Shown piece by piece: positions 34,360 to 45,734 of a DNA stretch of 64,000 bases (positions are counted from its first letter, which is position 1; each line of letters begins with the position of its first letter). The DNA is taken from contig CM041197.1 of assembly GCA_023078555.1 (NCBI GenBank), positions 9,394,842-9,458,841 of the forward strand. Reading direction: 5' to 3'. The notes beneath the pieces were generated by a model. That model worked only from the letters and a program-made list of their open reading frames with translations. It was not told the DNA's origin and did no database searches. The translations under genes and the position numbers were made by a program. Source of the stretch: Ulva prolifera (Eukaryota > Chlorophyta > Ulvophyceae > Ulvales > Ulvaceae).

Positions 34360-34533
34360 CTGCGGCGCCGCCGGCGCCGCGTATGTGTTGGTATGTTGCA
34401 GGCTGAGAGGCAGCCGGGTGCAGAGGCGCTCCGCGGCGGCGAGGGCGAACACGGCGCAGTCGACGTCATAGCAGTTCTGCTGCTGATCATGAGGCGTGGC
34501 GGTTGAGAACGACGGCTCTTCGAGGGCCCCTTC
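34360..34533 (-). pseudogene. Broken SENP8-like protease tail (copy B)
   Basis: The minus strand reads STATPHDQQQNCYDVDC then AVFALAAAERLC, clearly the same exon as at 3-329. Two residues are inserted before the Gln run and one inside the active-site motif, and the Gly after the nucleophile Cys is replaced. The downstream part diverges. The intact motif spacing is lost, so catalysis is unlikely. Confidence 0.65.
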
Positions 34534-34827
34534 AAAGAAAGAACAAGACACAGCGACCCGGGCCATGGCATGGTCGAGCCACAGATCAAGCGACCTTGTG
34601 GCGAGCGGCCCCCGCTGCCTGCCCCTGCCACATTGCATGGCAGAAGCCTAGGCAGAGCGCTGCCCACGAGAGCCAGCACATAAACGCAGGTCGAGCGAAC
34701 TGCAGCTGGGGACGAGCAACTGGGAGCCCACGCACTGAGGTCACATCTGCAGCAAGTACAGAGTCGCTGCCACGGATAATATCAAGGCCCCGTCGCAAGA
34801 CAAGCGGCGCCGTTTAAATAGCAAACC

Positions 34828-35165
34828 GTCCCGCACCACCACAGCAGACCCGTCTTGCGGAGATCCGTCCTGCCGAGCCGGCCCGGCTGCAATAGGTACC
34901 AGCACAGGGGTTCACAACCGAAACATCCCCTATGCACAAAGGGTCATCAGACGGCAAAAACATGGTGTCCCGCACCTTCTCGCGGGCCATCGTCGTGACC
35001 ACCTCCTCCATGGCCAGCCCCTCCTCCTGCGCGGCAGCGGCCTGTACCCCAGGCCCTGCCGCACCCTGGCCACTTCGCACCACCACCACCGTCTGGCGCT
35101 GCAGCCTGCGCGGCGTCTGGCGCGGGTCGCTTCACATTGGCGCTGTGCCCAGCATCGGCGTCGGC
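34828..35165 (-). mobile_element. LINE-like fragment
   Basis: The minus strand encodes EEVVTTMAREKVRDTM and DPLCIGDVSVVNPCAGTYC of the LINE-like family, then loses the family sequence (RISARRVCC) and stops. The upstream bases match 10895-11050. No 3' tail is present, so it is truncated at both ends. Confidence 0.55.
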
Positions 35166-35307
35166 GGCCGGAGCAGCTAGCCTCCGGCGCCTGCGCCGCA
35201 GCCGCGCGCGAGGCCGACGGCGGCGGGGGGGCCGCAAGCGACGGCCCCGCAGGCGACGTCGCCACGCGCGAAGGGCCCGCGACTTGGGAGGCAGCCTATC
35301 TTGGGTC

Positions 35308-35345
35308 GGGGGGGGGGAGGGGGGGGGGGGGGGGGGGGGGAGGGG
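35308..35345 (+). repeat. Poly-G tract
   Basis: A run of 10 G, one A, 22 G, one A and 4 G, just upstream of the point where copy C homology begins (about 35390). It may mark or cause the breakpoint that removed the secreted gene from this copy. Confidence 0.75.
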
Positions 35346-35389
35346 TAGCGGGCCGGCACGGACCTGCCCCGGAGTGTTCGCCCGCTATG

Positions 35390-36642
35390 CATGCAATTAA
35401 TTGCTGCGGTGTGCCACCGCCACTCACTAGGCCTTTACACCTGCAGCCTTATTCGCAATGTTTCGAAAAGAACAACAGGAACCCACAAAAAAGAAAGGGC
35501 AAGCTGGGGTTGTGTGTGCGGTTGGGGAGGGGAGGGGACATTCACGCTGACCTCGTACACGAATTGCCTGGCATGTGTCCCTTTTTGTGCATGAGTGAAG
35601 CTGGCCCGGTGCTCCCGTGTGGGCACTGCAAGCAGTGACTGACAGCAGCTCCATCAGTAGCAACAGATTCATATCTGATTGATTTGACATTGAGTTTATA
35701 TAACGACTTTCAGTGGCCAGCAGCATCTCAGTAGTAGTCTGTGTCGAGTGCTACAGTCATCACTGCTTACATTTACAGTCATCACTGCTTCAGGTTCTGT
35801 CTGTCTTGTGGCATAGGCACACCTGTCTTATGGCTGTGCACATCTTGCATGCCACCAGTGCTACGCAGTGAATTGCGAGTGACTACACCACCTTACACTG
35901 CTGCCTTGTGCTGCGTAACCTCTTGCAGCATCAGCAGTGGATCTGACCTGAGTTCAGGGCAGGACCAGCTTGACATCTGGGTAAGGTGGCCTGTAGTCAG
36001 TGCTGCAAGTAGCTGCCATAGTTTTAGCATGTTGACAGTAGGTGCCTATTGCAACTGTCATAAGTAGCTGGCTCATTCGGCCTCGAAAGATGCTCGTTGT
36101 GCATTACATATGGCCAGTGCAAATCACATCACAAGCATCACATTTGGAATCACAGCTGAATATCCTCCCTTTCAAGTTCATAGGAAATTTAAGGCAAGTA
36201 GCTTCACGTCTGCAGCATAGACACCGCAGACTGGCCTGTGGTGTGTGCGGCAAGCACGGGCAAGCACGGGTGCCCCGCACACACCCGGCCACGCTCTGCA
36301 CCCGGCCACACTCTCTCTGCATGCAAACAGGCTAATACTCTTCATCTCTTCAGCCACTGCAGGTACGTTGCAGCAGTTTGTTCCCACAGGCCACCTGTGC
36401 GATCCGCATCCATGTGGCCCTGATTATCTGTAGCCGACCACGCCCCAACCGGCTGATCTCTGCATCGAAGTGTGCAGGTTGCTCGCAATTCATGCTCCAG
36501 CTCAGCCCTACGGGCAGCTGAGGGCAGCACAGCCTCCCAGGGGAGCAGCGGCGGCCGCGCGGGGGCCCTGGTCGGGCGGCCATGCAGGCTAAATGAGAGC
36601 GGTACAGCGGTGCTGTGGCGGCTGACGGGCGGGCTCGGAGTG
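35390..36642. other. Spacer of copy C downstream of UGE
   Basis: No gene seen. It aligns with 8790-10080: it begins with the bases that follow the secreted-gene stop in copy A and ends at the UGE stop codon. The secreted gene itself is absent here. Confidence 0.5.
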
Positions 36643-39600
36643 TCACGGCTCGACGGGGTAGCCATGCGGGTGGCGGCGGCGCCAGTCCCAGGCGTGGCGC
36701 AGGCTCTCCTGGACGTCGGTGTAGCGCGCCTGCCACTTCATGACGCGCTCAATCTTCGACGGGTCCGCCCACATCTGCACGCACGCTCCTGCTGTTGTCC
36801 TGGCGGTGGCGTGGGCAGTGCAGTGCTATGATCCTGGGGGGTGTAGCTGGCAGGGGTGCCAGAGGTTGTGATCCAGGGTGGTTGCTCTGGAGGCTTGTGG
36901 GCCGCTGTTTGAGCTTGTATGGCTGTTGCAATCAGGCAGATCGTGGATCCCTTTCGATTTTCCTCTTTTCTATTCCTTTTTCTCTTCAACCTTTACATCT
37001 TTTCTTTTTTGCCATCTGCGAATGGTGTTTTTTAGACCCTTGCAGCAACCATCCTGGTGTTCCGCCATGCAATGGCCCGCGGCATGGGGTCCACTTCCTT
37101 CAAAATTTTCAATGTCCTCTTCAGGATACGGCTAAGTAAGACCAGGTTTACTTTAGTTTAAACCCATGTGACTCGATCCTCCTGTGGTCACTATGACACC
37201 CACGCTGTCCAATGCTGTGATGGACAGCGTGCGTGTCACGCCAGCGCAGGCCAGTGCATGGCAGAAGTAAAAAAACAGACACCGTGCTCCTCAACCCACA
37301 CCGGCAATCGCCACAGACAGCTGCATGGCACAACGCCACAGCGGAAACAGAGACGCCAGGCTGCACACAAAGCAGAAGCCCGGAGCGACCCTACGCCACA
37401 CACGCGGTCGCGGACTTCGTAGTTGCCAATGTTGCAATGGATGCCCATGCAATCATGCGCACATACAAATTGAGTGGATTTGTTAGTGGATTCCGAGAAA
37501 TGGCTCGATGCCCGGCCTCTGTCCTTTGTCACGGCATGCATACAAACGCATCTCGGTGTGGCGTGGTAAACCACGGTGTGTTGCGACGAATGCTTATGTG
37601 CTCCGTACGCGGCTTCAATCTTTGGCAGGTATTGCTGGTAGGCTGTGGTGCGAGCTCGCGCCCAGCCCAGTGCCATGAATGAGTGAGTGGATTTGCGAAT
37701 GGATTGCGGCAACCGGTAGCCTGCCTGGCCACTGTCGTCTGGAAGTACATACAAACACAGAAGATAGGCCTGGGATTGGGGCGGGCCGCCGCTGCGCACA
37801 CACCTCTGGGTTGTCGCCGGGGCGGGCCTCAGGCTGCTCCTGCACGTGGATGTCGGTGCCCGTGGCCGCCCGGCACGCGTCCACAAACTCGCGCACCGAG
37901 ACGCCGCGGCCGGTGGCGACGTTGAAGAGGCCGGGCGGGTTCGAGAGGTGCTGCAGGCCGAGCACGTGCGCCGCGACGAGGTCGGTGACGTGGACGTAGT
38001 CCCGCACGCATGTGCCGTCCGGTGTCGGGTGTTGAGTGCCTGCACGCGCCGGAAGCCCCTCACGATGCGCAAGGCCCCACCCCGCAGCCACACACGGGAT
38101 CGGTGCCGGCGCCAGGCGGTTCAAAACAACTTTTTCCCACGTTATTTTACCTTGATCTGTCACAAGCATAAGTGAGCTATCGCCTAAACACGCGGTGTAC
38201 TAGTTTCTTGGTGCGGACTGCCCCAACGGACTGCCCCATGGCCAGCGGAGTGCTTCAGCTTTCCACTGCATCCTGAGTGCGTATCAGGTGTACGTGTGTG
38301 CCCGCACTGTGTACTCTTATCCCCGGCGGCAGCCCTCTGGAGCGGCCACTTGAACAGTATGTAAGACATATCCAGCCGCAAGCAAGCACATCAGCGGCAC
38401 ACGCCAGAGCGCAGCGCAGCGCACCGGTGATCTTCAGGCTCGAGACCTCATGCATCGCGGCGTCCATGCATGCGCCAGAGATGCGCGAGTGGCGGCGCAG
38501 CGCTGGCGACGGGAACTCCCCGAGCGCGCCGCCGGGGTCGCTGCCGTAGACGTTGAAGTAGCGGAAGATGACGGCCCGGAGGCCGGGGTCGGCGGCGGCG
38601 GCGTCGCGGATCGCGCCCTCAGCCATGAGCTTCGCGCGGCCGTACGGGTTGATCGGCACGGCGGGCGTGTCCTCCGTGACCGGCAGGCTCTCGGGGTTGC
38701 CGTACGTGGCGCACGTGCTCGAGTAGATCAGCTGCATGCATGCCATACTCTCAGCCGGCGACACGCACGCCAGCCAGAGTCTACAGAGGGCCAGCATGTT
38801 TCCCGGATGCCTCGCAAGCTATAGGCCCTGAACTGTGAAGATGTCAATGTTCCAATGAATATGGCTATGTGTGCAATGTCACACACTCCTGATGTGTTAT
38901 GGTGCGTACATACATGCATGTGGCCTGAAGCCTGCTGTGGCGGTGAGCCGTTCTTATGGTGCACGCGGTTGCTGCGGTGCGGCCTGCCCCCTCGCCTGTG
39001 ACGGTGACAGTGTGACCCAATGGCACATGCATGTGCGTGAGGCGCGGGTGTGACGGCGCTGCCGCCAGAGGTCGGACATGCAGCAGCGCTCCAACGTCGA
39101 CACGGCACGACTCAACACTGTGCAGCCGCGTGGCCTGTGGGGGGCTGCCCCCGTGGCTTGTGGGTCGCAGCGTGTGGCAGCGGCGCACTGCGGTCTCAAG
39201 GCACCAGCTTGCTCACGCGGGGGCATTGCAGAACCACCGGTCGCTGCGCGATGCATGCAGTGTCTGCAGCAGCGCGGGACGCTGCCGTCGCGGCGCCGGG
39301 TGTAGGGTTCACAGTGGAGGGAGAAGCGGCGGCGTGGCTTCAAGGTGAAGCCAGTGGGGGGCGCAAGAACAATATATTGTACGGACCAGAATGTGCTATA
39401 TCCACGTGGACCCGGGGGGGGGGGGGGAGGAGCGTACTTGTTTGACTGAGGCGAACTGCATCGCCTCTAGGACGTTGACGACATTGCCGGTGATGTTGTG
39501 ATAGTAGCGCACTGGCTCCACCACCGACTCCCCTGCACCGCAGCGGAGTAGTTCATTTTAAAAGATGTATGTCCTTAGAAAGGACAGATGCCGGGCGTGC

Positions 39601-40668
39601 TACCAGTTCTCGGAATTTATTCTCAAGCTCATTCTCGCATTCATGGCACTAGGCCAGGCACGAGCTCGCACCACAGCCCTACCGGAAATACCTGCCATAG
39701 ATTGAAGCCCCATGCGGAGCACACGAGTATTCCCTTTGCTTATAAAGCCACACTTAGATGATTTGCCACAAACACACCATGGTCCACATCATCACACCGA
39801 GACGCAACCTCAGTATGATGTATGTATGCATGATGGCATAGCCATAGTATGATGCAAACAAGAAAGTCCGCCTCCACTGGCAGGCGTACAGCAGGGCTGC
39901 AAACATGCGCGATGCAGTGCTATGCTGCTTCGCTCCCCGAGTCGGCAGCGCGATGCCGCGATGGCAGAGTTCTGTATGCATGTGCAGCCCTGCCGTGCAC
40001 AAAGATGTTGTCTAGGCTCTACGGCTGGGGCTGCCGGCAAGAGCAGGCTGGTATGAACCCTGCTGTGCAGGTGTTTTGCATTCTCCGGGCTGGGACGTAT
40101 AGGATGGGAGGTTGGCAGCAGGCGGCAGGCATCTTGTGCTCCTCATATGGCTGTAGTGCATGGGGATCACACCGACATAAGCAATTCCGGCAAAATGGAT
40201 GACGGCTGAGAAGTTGCAGCGCTTGAACACGTGTTTCAGTGCCTCAACGTTGCCTAGATCGAGCTTCACAAACTGGAAGCGCTTAGGAGGGGCGACCTTC
40301 CTGAGGACGTTGATGGCACCGATGTTGCCTCGCGACAAGTCGTCGATGACAGTGATGGCGTTCCCAGCCTCTAGTAATTGCTTGGCTGCATGAGATCCGA
40401 TGTATCCTGCTCCTCCTACAAGCTACGGTCGGTCGCACGTCTGGCCTTGGCGTGAAGCTGCATCATCAGCTGAGGCTGTCCAGGCACACAACGCACCTGT
40501 CACAAGAATGTGCATCTTGCCAGAGGCAGGATGAAGCGGAGCCCCCCAAAACGGCACATTTGTCTCCGCTTCAACTCGAGCAGTCTCCAGATAATATATT
40601 AAGCCGGCCAAGAAAGCCGCAAGCAAGCACAGTTGTGCCAGCGACAAGCTCCTGCCAGACGATTGCAT
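36643..40668 (-). CDS. UDP-glucose 4-epimerase with N-terminal signal anchor
   Basis: Six exons (40668-40497, 40415-40173, 39532-39438, 38731-38425, 38039-37804, 36774-36643) join in phase to give 394 residues. GalE interconverts UDP-glucose and UDP-galactose using bound NAD. The protein begins with a hydrophobic segment ([19 protein letters not shown]), which suggests insertion into the secretory pathway, then [14 protein letters not shown] (NAD-binding glycine motif), [33 protein letters not shown] (catalytic Ser/Thr), [11 protein letters not shown] (catalytic YxxxK), [23 protein letters not shown], and the C-terminal [13 protein letters not shown]. The introns hold three LINE-like remnants. 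The last intron and exon also exist as detached copies at 10.2 kb and 28.3 kb. UDP-xylose or UDP-arabinose epimerase activity cannot be excluded. Confidence 0.88.
37470..37760 (+). mobile_element. Two LINE-like 3' ends in UGE intron 5
   Basis: A very short 3' tail (gtggattccgagaaatggctcgatgc...tcctttgt, about 37470-37529) is followed by a longer copy (about 37545-37760) containing the cggcttcaatctttggcagg stretch and the same tail. The motif catacaaa recurs beside them and may be a target duplication. Confidence 0.5.
39414..39427 (+). repeat. Poly-G tract in UGE intron 3
   Basis: Fourteen consecutive G, ten bases from the splice donor of exon 3 (minus strand, so C-rich in the transcript). 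Confidence 0.75.
39556..39815 (-). mobile_element. LINE-like 3' end in UGE intron 2
   Basis: On the minus strand the sequence runs from ggttgcgtctcggtgtg through gggcttcaatctatggcagg to a diverged tail ending cctttctaagg. It is more degraded than the copy at 798, so it is older. Confidence 0.5.
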
Positions 40669-43137
40669 TGCTCCGAATGACGTCGACCACTGATTACAGA
40701 GATATAAGAGAAATCATGTGATTTAATCACACCATGCCCGGTGGGGCACAGGCGCCTTCTCCATTTTGTGTCCGAGAAGCAGTGCCAGTGCGGAGCTACC
40801 TGAGAACGGATAAATCTGCTCGCCTGGGCTTCTTCGTGCGGCAAAGCAGAGCAAGGAAGCCCATACGGTAGTTACAGCCTGCCTAGTCTGCCGTCTGTCG
40901 CAAATGGAAAATGCAATACGTGCCTGCAGGCTATATACACACGGATGACACAGCCAGACGCAGGTGCGAACGTCAGCGGCTGGATTGAGGGGAAACACAG
41001 TCACAGGCCCTGAAAGCAGTGTCGTGGCGTATGGAGTTGTAACATGATACGTTCGCCTGCCTCTGGATGCGCGCTGTTTCCCAATTCGTCCTTACCGCCA
41101 CGTCCGAGGACTCGAGCCAGATGCGTCACACCGCAGTGCACTGCGGAGTGCATGCACCACAGAGTGCATGCAAACAAAGAGGTGCATGCGGATCCGTGAC
41201 GGCATAATTTATTAGGTTGACGGAATATTATGCCGTCCTCACGACGACAATGGCTGCTACACGCTCATTGTTGCAATTCAGTCACGATCTGGACCGCATT
41301 GTTCACGGCAGTACTGAGCCGGTAGGCTCAAGCGACTGCAATCACCGTAGCAGTGCTTAGACTATCTCAGGCAGCCTATTTACGATTGATTTCGTCGAGA
41401 TAGGCTGTATTGATGTAGCTTACATGCCACCGAGCGCTGGTAGACAGTCTGCAGCAGTTTTGTGACCTGGTCGCACACCACGACAGGCGCTCGTGCAATG
41501 CCTAGCTATATTGTGATAAGGCAGAATTATCACAGTTTTAGTTGCCTCTGAGTTCATGAAGATATTCCAAGGTTGTCACGCTGGACATGGTGGTGCAGTT
41601 CTCAGTCCTCACGGAGGTCACATCGCAACGCAGTTTCTTATCAAAATTGGTCACGGTATTTCCTGCACAGCCAGATCTGGGGTTGGCGAGCCTGCGTCGT
41701 CACCAATTCACCAATCAATGGAACCAATTGTAGTGCCATGGAAGAGAATGGCTGAGAACTGGGCCTCGTAGCACTCCTGACCTGCTGCAAGCCGTACACA
41801 CAGATTGGAGCTTCGGTATCATCCGCAGATAAGCCAAATGCAACATGCCAGGCAGGACGCCATTGCATGGATCATCTGATGCAGGCAAAGATGCTGAGGA
41901 ACGCTAAGCCCAATCTTGGGCGTTTGTCAGCCTGGCCCGGGCCAGCCGCTCTTTTGCTTCGCCACCGAGCCCGCATTGCAAGCATGGCCATATTCTCCAT
42001 CACAGGCTGATTCCCCCCATAGCCCATCTCGCTTCATTGGCCACATAGCAGGCTGCACTTCGCTGTTGGACCGCCGTGTCAGTCTGGACTGGGAGGTAAA
42101 TCACCAGAATGTCCCGGCACACGCAGCTGTTACGCCTGAACCTGAACAGACACCATACGTATGGTTACATGTGTGTACTTACATGTGTGTACTTACAACA
42201 GATGGGGCCCAGGGAAGCTAACAGCGAACACTCCAAGAGATGAAGTCAGAAATGAAGTCATCTTTGCACTTCAGCTGAACTGCCCAGCAATCGTATTTAG
42301 CACGAGTTGTTTCTGTTATGGGTTGTTTTCGTTGATCATTGCATGCACAGGAATAGTTTGCTTCAGCAGTAGCCTTCCGGTGGAGGCATCAGATGTAGCA
42401 TCAGCCATATCTCCCAGGTGGACACTTCGTATGTCGTGAATCATCGACGTCGTTTCATCCGATCATAATACGTCAATGATAAGGCGACTTTACGGCAGCT
42501 GCGTCAGAGGAGCCGATGGGTGCTCACATTATCATGCTTTTCAAAGCAGTGCTCCGCACAGAGCTCCTCTCAGGAAGAGGGAGGGGGTTCCCACATGTGT
42601 GGCAATCGATATGTACAGCGACAGAGTTGCTTGGTCATGGACTGATTACGAGCTAGGATGCGTCTGACTTGATGCCTGTCACGATGATTCAGCTGACCAT
42701 TGCACTCAGTGACCAGTCTTTGGAAGTGTTTCCAGGCAGTGGCAAATCAGACCTCATGCAAGCAGGCAGCCCGTGCAAGCCTGTCTGACCTCTGCCCGTG
42801 GCTGTGCCTTCGAAATGAGGCGTGACTGCTGCCTCATGTCAACAGAAGCACATCCGTGATATGATGTGTCTTCCACTGACATGTGTTACACCATAGTCAA
42901 TGAGAGCAGGGGCGATTTGTTGGGCCTCGCTGAGCCTAGACAGAAACAGTGGCTTGATGGGCTCTGCATGGATCGCCACCAAGCCTGCGCCACTGTGCGT
43001 CGTGCAGCCCGCGCATCTGCGACCCTGCGACAGGCGACGAACCAAAAGCGTTTGAACAAGCGTGCTGATCTGTACGACATCTTGGCGCAGCGTCTTGTCT
43101 GGCTGGCTGACATAAGTAGATTCACCCGTGGTTCAGC
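40669..43137. other. Intergenic between UGE and membrane-protein gene
   Basis: Divergent spacer that must hold the promoters of UGE (minus) and of the membrane protein (plus). A hairpin lies at 41198-41237. A repeat of acatgtgtgtactt occurs at 42168-42195. No coding region was supported. Confidence 0.45.
41198..41237. repeat. Inverted repeat with 11-bp arms
   Basis: Arms gacggcataat (41198-41208) and attatgccgtc (41227-41237) are perfect reverse complements around an 18-nt loop. Confidence 0.7.
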
Positions 43138-45734
43138 GTGGGGACGATGGGCGTTGTTGCAGCGTTTGTGCCAGCAGCACGAATCGCGATAGCTCCTACA
43201 GCTGCACATCAGAAGTCAGTGGTGTGTTGCACTGGTCGGCGTCATGGGATTGATCGCGTGCGTGGCCGACGAGTCGCAGCTGGCGCATCTGAGCAGGAAG
43301 CACAGTCAGTGGACACTTCTAACCTTGAGGGCAAATTTCAGCTGGCAGAAAGTACGAAACTGCCTCATTTTTGTGCTCTTAGTCGCTATCGTGTCGCATC
43401 TCGCAGTCAGGGGCATATTAGCCGGGGTGATTGTGTGCGCCATGTACCATGGTTGTGAGGACGTCAGCGCGAAGGGACACCAGCACGTGCCTTCAAACCG
43501 CCGTTGGAGCGATCAGCGATAGCTATGTCTGCTGCTGATTCGTTGACGTGCTCGGTATCGATGCGCATGAGTCGCCTATGCAGCAGAGTCATGTGCACGA
43601 GGATCGCATGGCGGAACATCACATCGACCATTACTGACTGTTTCAGGAACTCTGAGTCTGTACACTCAAATCATCAGGCTTCCCAATTTGATGCGACGGG
43701 CACAGGATACCAGACACCTGACAGCAAGTCCCTGAAAGTGCCTCACAAGAAGTTGACGCAAGAAGCAATCTATGCTGCATCAGCCTGACAGTGGACCACC
43801 ACCCCACTCACAGCCATCGTGTGCGTGCAGGCTGCTGCTACCTGTCTGCAGTGCTGCTGACGGCCTTCCCGGCGCTCTTCATGGGCCCACTGATGCCAGA
43901 CGATCCCACATACCCGCCCTTCGCGCTCGCCTCTGGCTGTGCCGCGGCGAGGGTGGAGGCAGCGTTCCTGGTGCTCGTTGCGGCCTCCTGCTCCTGCCTC
44001 GCCGACGCCGCTGCCAAGGGTAACCTCACCAAGAGTGCCACCTACAAGTGCGCTCGTCTGACCCCTCTTGCAACCCCCCCCCTGCACTAGCGCCAACACC
44101 ACTGCTAGTTTGTGGCGCAGCAACACCCCTGGCCTTTCGCCCATGCATGCACATCAGCGTCGCCGCAACTCTGCCGCGTACTGACAAAAAACATCCAAAA
44201 AACGCTTGTGTGCCACTTCCTCATGGCTCAGCGCCACAGTGCTCACGCTGTCCATTAGACCATAATTTAGCTCATCCCAGGTTACCCCACGCATGCAGGA
44301 GCCTGAACCTCGCGGTGATGCTGACGTCGGCAGGCACCGCAGCCCTCGTGCTGAGCACGTACGGCCTCGCCGATAACATGGGTAACCCAGGGCTGCTGCT
44401 CGCCGTCGCCCTCGCCGTCGGCCCCGCCGCGTCGGCCTGCTACGGCGGCCTTGCCGCACAGGGCCTGCTGCAAACCGATGCCCTTCTAGACACCGTCACC
44501 GCCGACGGCCGCGACATGTCCACAGGTGCGCCCCTCCGCAGCCAACACACGTCTCGGTAATCCCCCCCCTGACGGAGCCTGGCCAATGCTTCAGTGTGCG
44601 ATCTGAGACTTTGGCGCCGGTGTCCGGAGCTTCGATCTTTCGAACAAATGTGGGCTGCGGTATGTTTGACGATGCCCACCACAGCCGAATGATGGGCCCC
44701 AGCAAAAGCCTCCTGCCGCCGCACCGGTGGTGACGCCGCCGCCGCTGCTGCAGCCATCACCTCCTTCGACAGCCCGATCCAGCCGTTGCCGGCATTCTAC
44801 CAGTCGCAGGCCCTGCTCGCGCTGCTCGTCGGCACGCTGCTCATCATACTGCCGTCGGCCATCGTCGAGTCCCCGGAGCCGACGTACACCGCCGAGACGC
44901 TGATGCGGCGCGCCTCAGGCATCGCCGCTGCCGTCGGGTCCGGCACGGCCAACTGGCTGCTGCTGAGCGCTTGCCGCCGCGGCCGCCTCGGCGCGTCGAC
45001 CTTCCGGGCCCTCAACACCGCCATCTGTGTCACCAACGGCGCGGTGTGCAGCCCGCCTTCTTGTGCGCACAACTCGTTGTGTACCGGTATGCATGTGTAT
45101 ATGCATGTGGTGACCAAGGACACAGGCCGGGCATCGGGCCGTTTCTAGGAATCCACTCGCAAACCCACTCACTCATTCATGGCACTAGGCCGGGCACGAG
45201 CGCGTACCACAGCCCTGCCGGTGATGCCGGCCAAAGATTGAATACCCGCAGGAGCACAAGAGCACTCCCTTTGCACAACGCCACACCCAACCGGCGCAGT
45301 GCATTTGTCACAAACAAACCACGATTCCCAACACCACACCGAGATGCAACCTCCGCCAGCCGATTCAAGTGATCCATAGCAGGCTGTCTCAAGCGTGTAT
45401 GCGTGTGGGTATGCATGCGTGTATGCTTACATCGCCGCGTCCACTGGGACACTGACACCGCCGGAATTCAGGTCGCACCCAAACGACCACAGCACTGAGA
45501 CAGCCTGAGGTGGGTCAGTTGCGATATGACTTATGCCCGCTCGGTGGCAGTACACACTGCTGCGCACTCTGCTCTCGTTGATGGAGGGGTGTGCGGGTGC
45601 AGGTTGGGTTCTGGCTGGCGTGGCTTGCAACGCAGTGCACGGACGCCACGCCGGCGCAGGCGGCGCCGCTCGCTCTCATCGGCGCCGCGCCCGCCTGCGT
45701 CTACGGATTCCAGGCCCTCGCCGCCCGCAAGTAG
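43138..45734 (+). CDS. Multi-span membrane protein with transit-peptide-like leader, unknown family
   Basis: Five exons (43138-43351, 43831-44047, 44299-44525, 44754-45043, 45603-45734) join with consistent phases to give 359 residues. The first exon (MGTMGVVAAFVPAARIAIAP, then Arg/Gln/Ser-rich) looks like an organelle-targeting leader. About eight hydrophobic segments follow, for example YLSAVLLTAFPALFMG, AAFLVLVAASCSCLA, LNLAVMLTSAGTAALVLS, GLLLAVALAVGPAASACYG, ALLALLVGTLLIILPSAIV, VGFWLAWLATQ and a last one near APLALIGAAPACVYGF. It ends at FQALAARK. I do not recognise the family. A plastid membrane location is plausible from the leader, but not shown. Intron 4 carries a LINE-like remnant. 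Confidence 0.68.
45078..45392 (-). mobile_element. LINE-like 3' end in an intron
   Basis: The minus strand encodes MNHLNRLAEVASRCG, NALRRLGVALCKG and a broken continuation, then the family tail (tgagtgggtttgcgagtggattc ... gtccttggtcac). It aligns well with 1004-1270 and lies in intron 4 of the membrane-protein gene, antisense to it. Confidence 0.6.
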
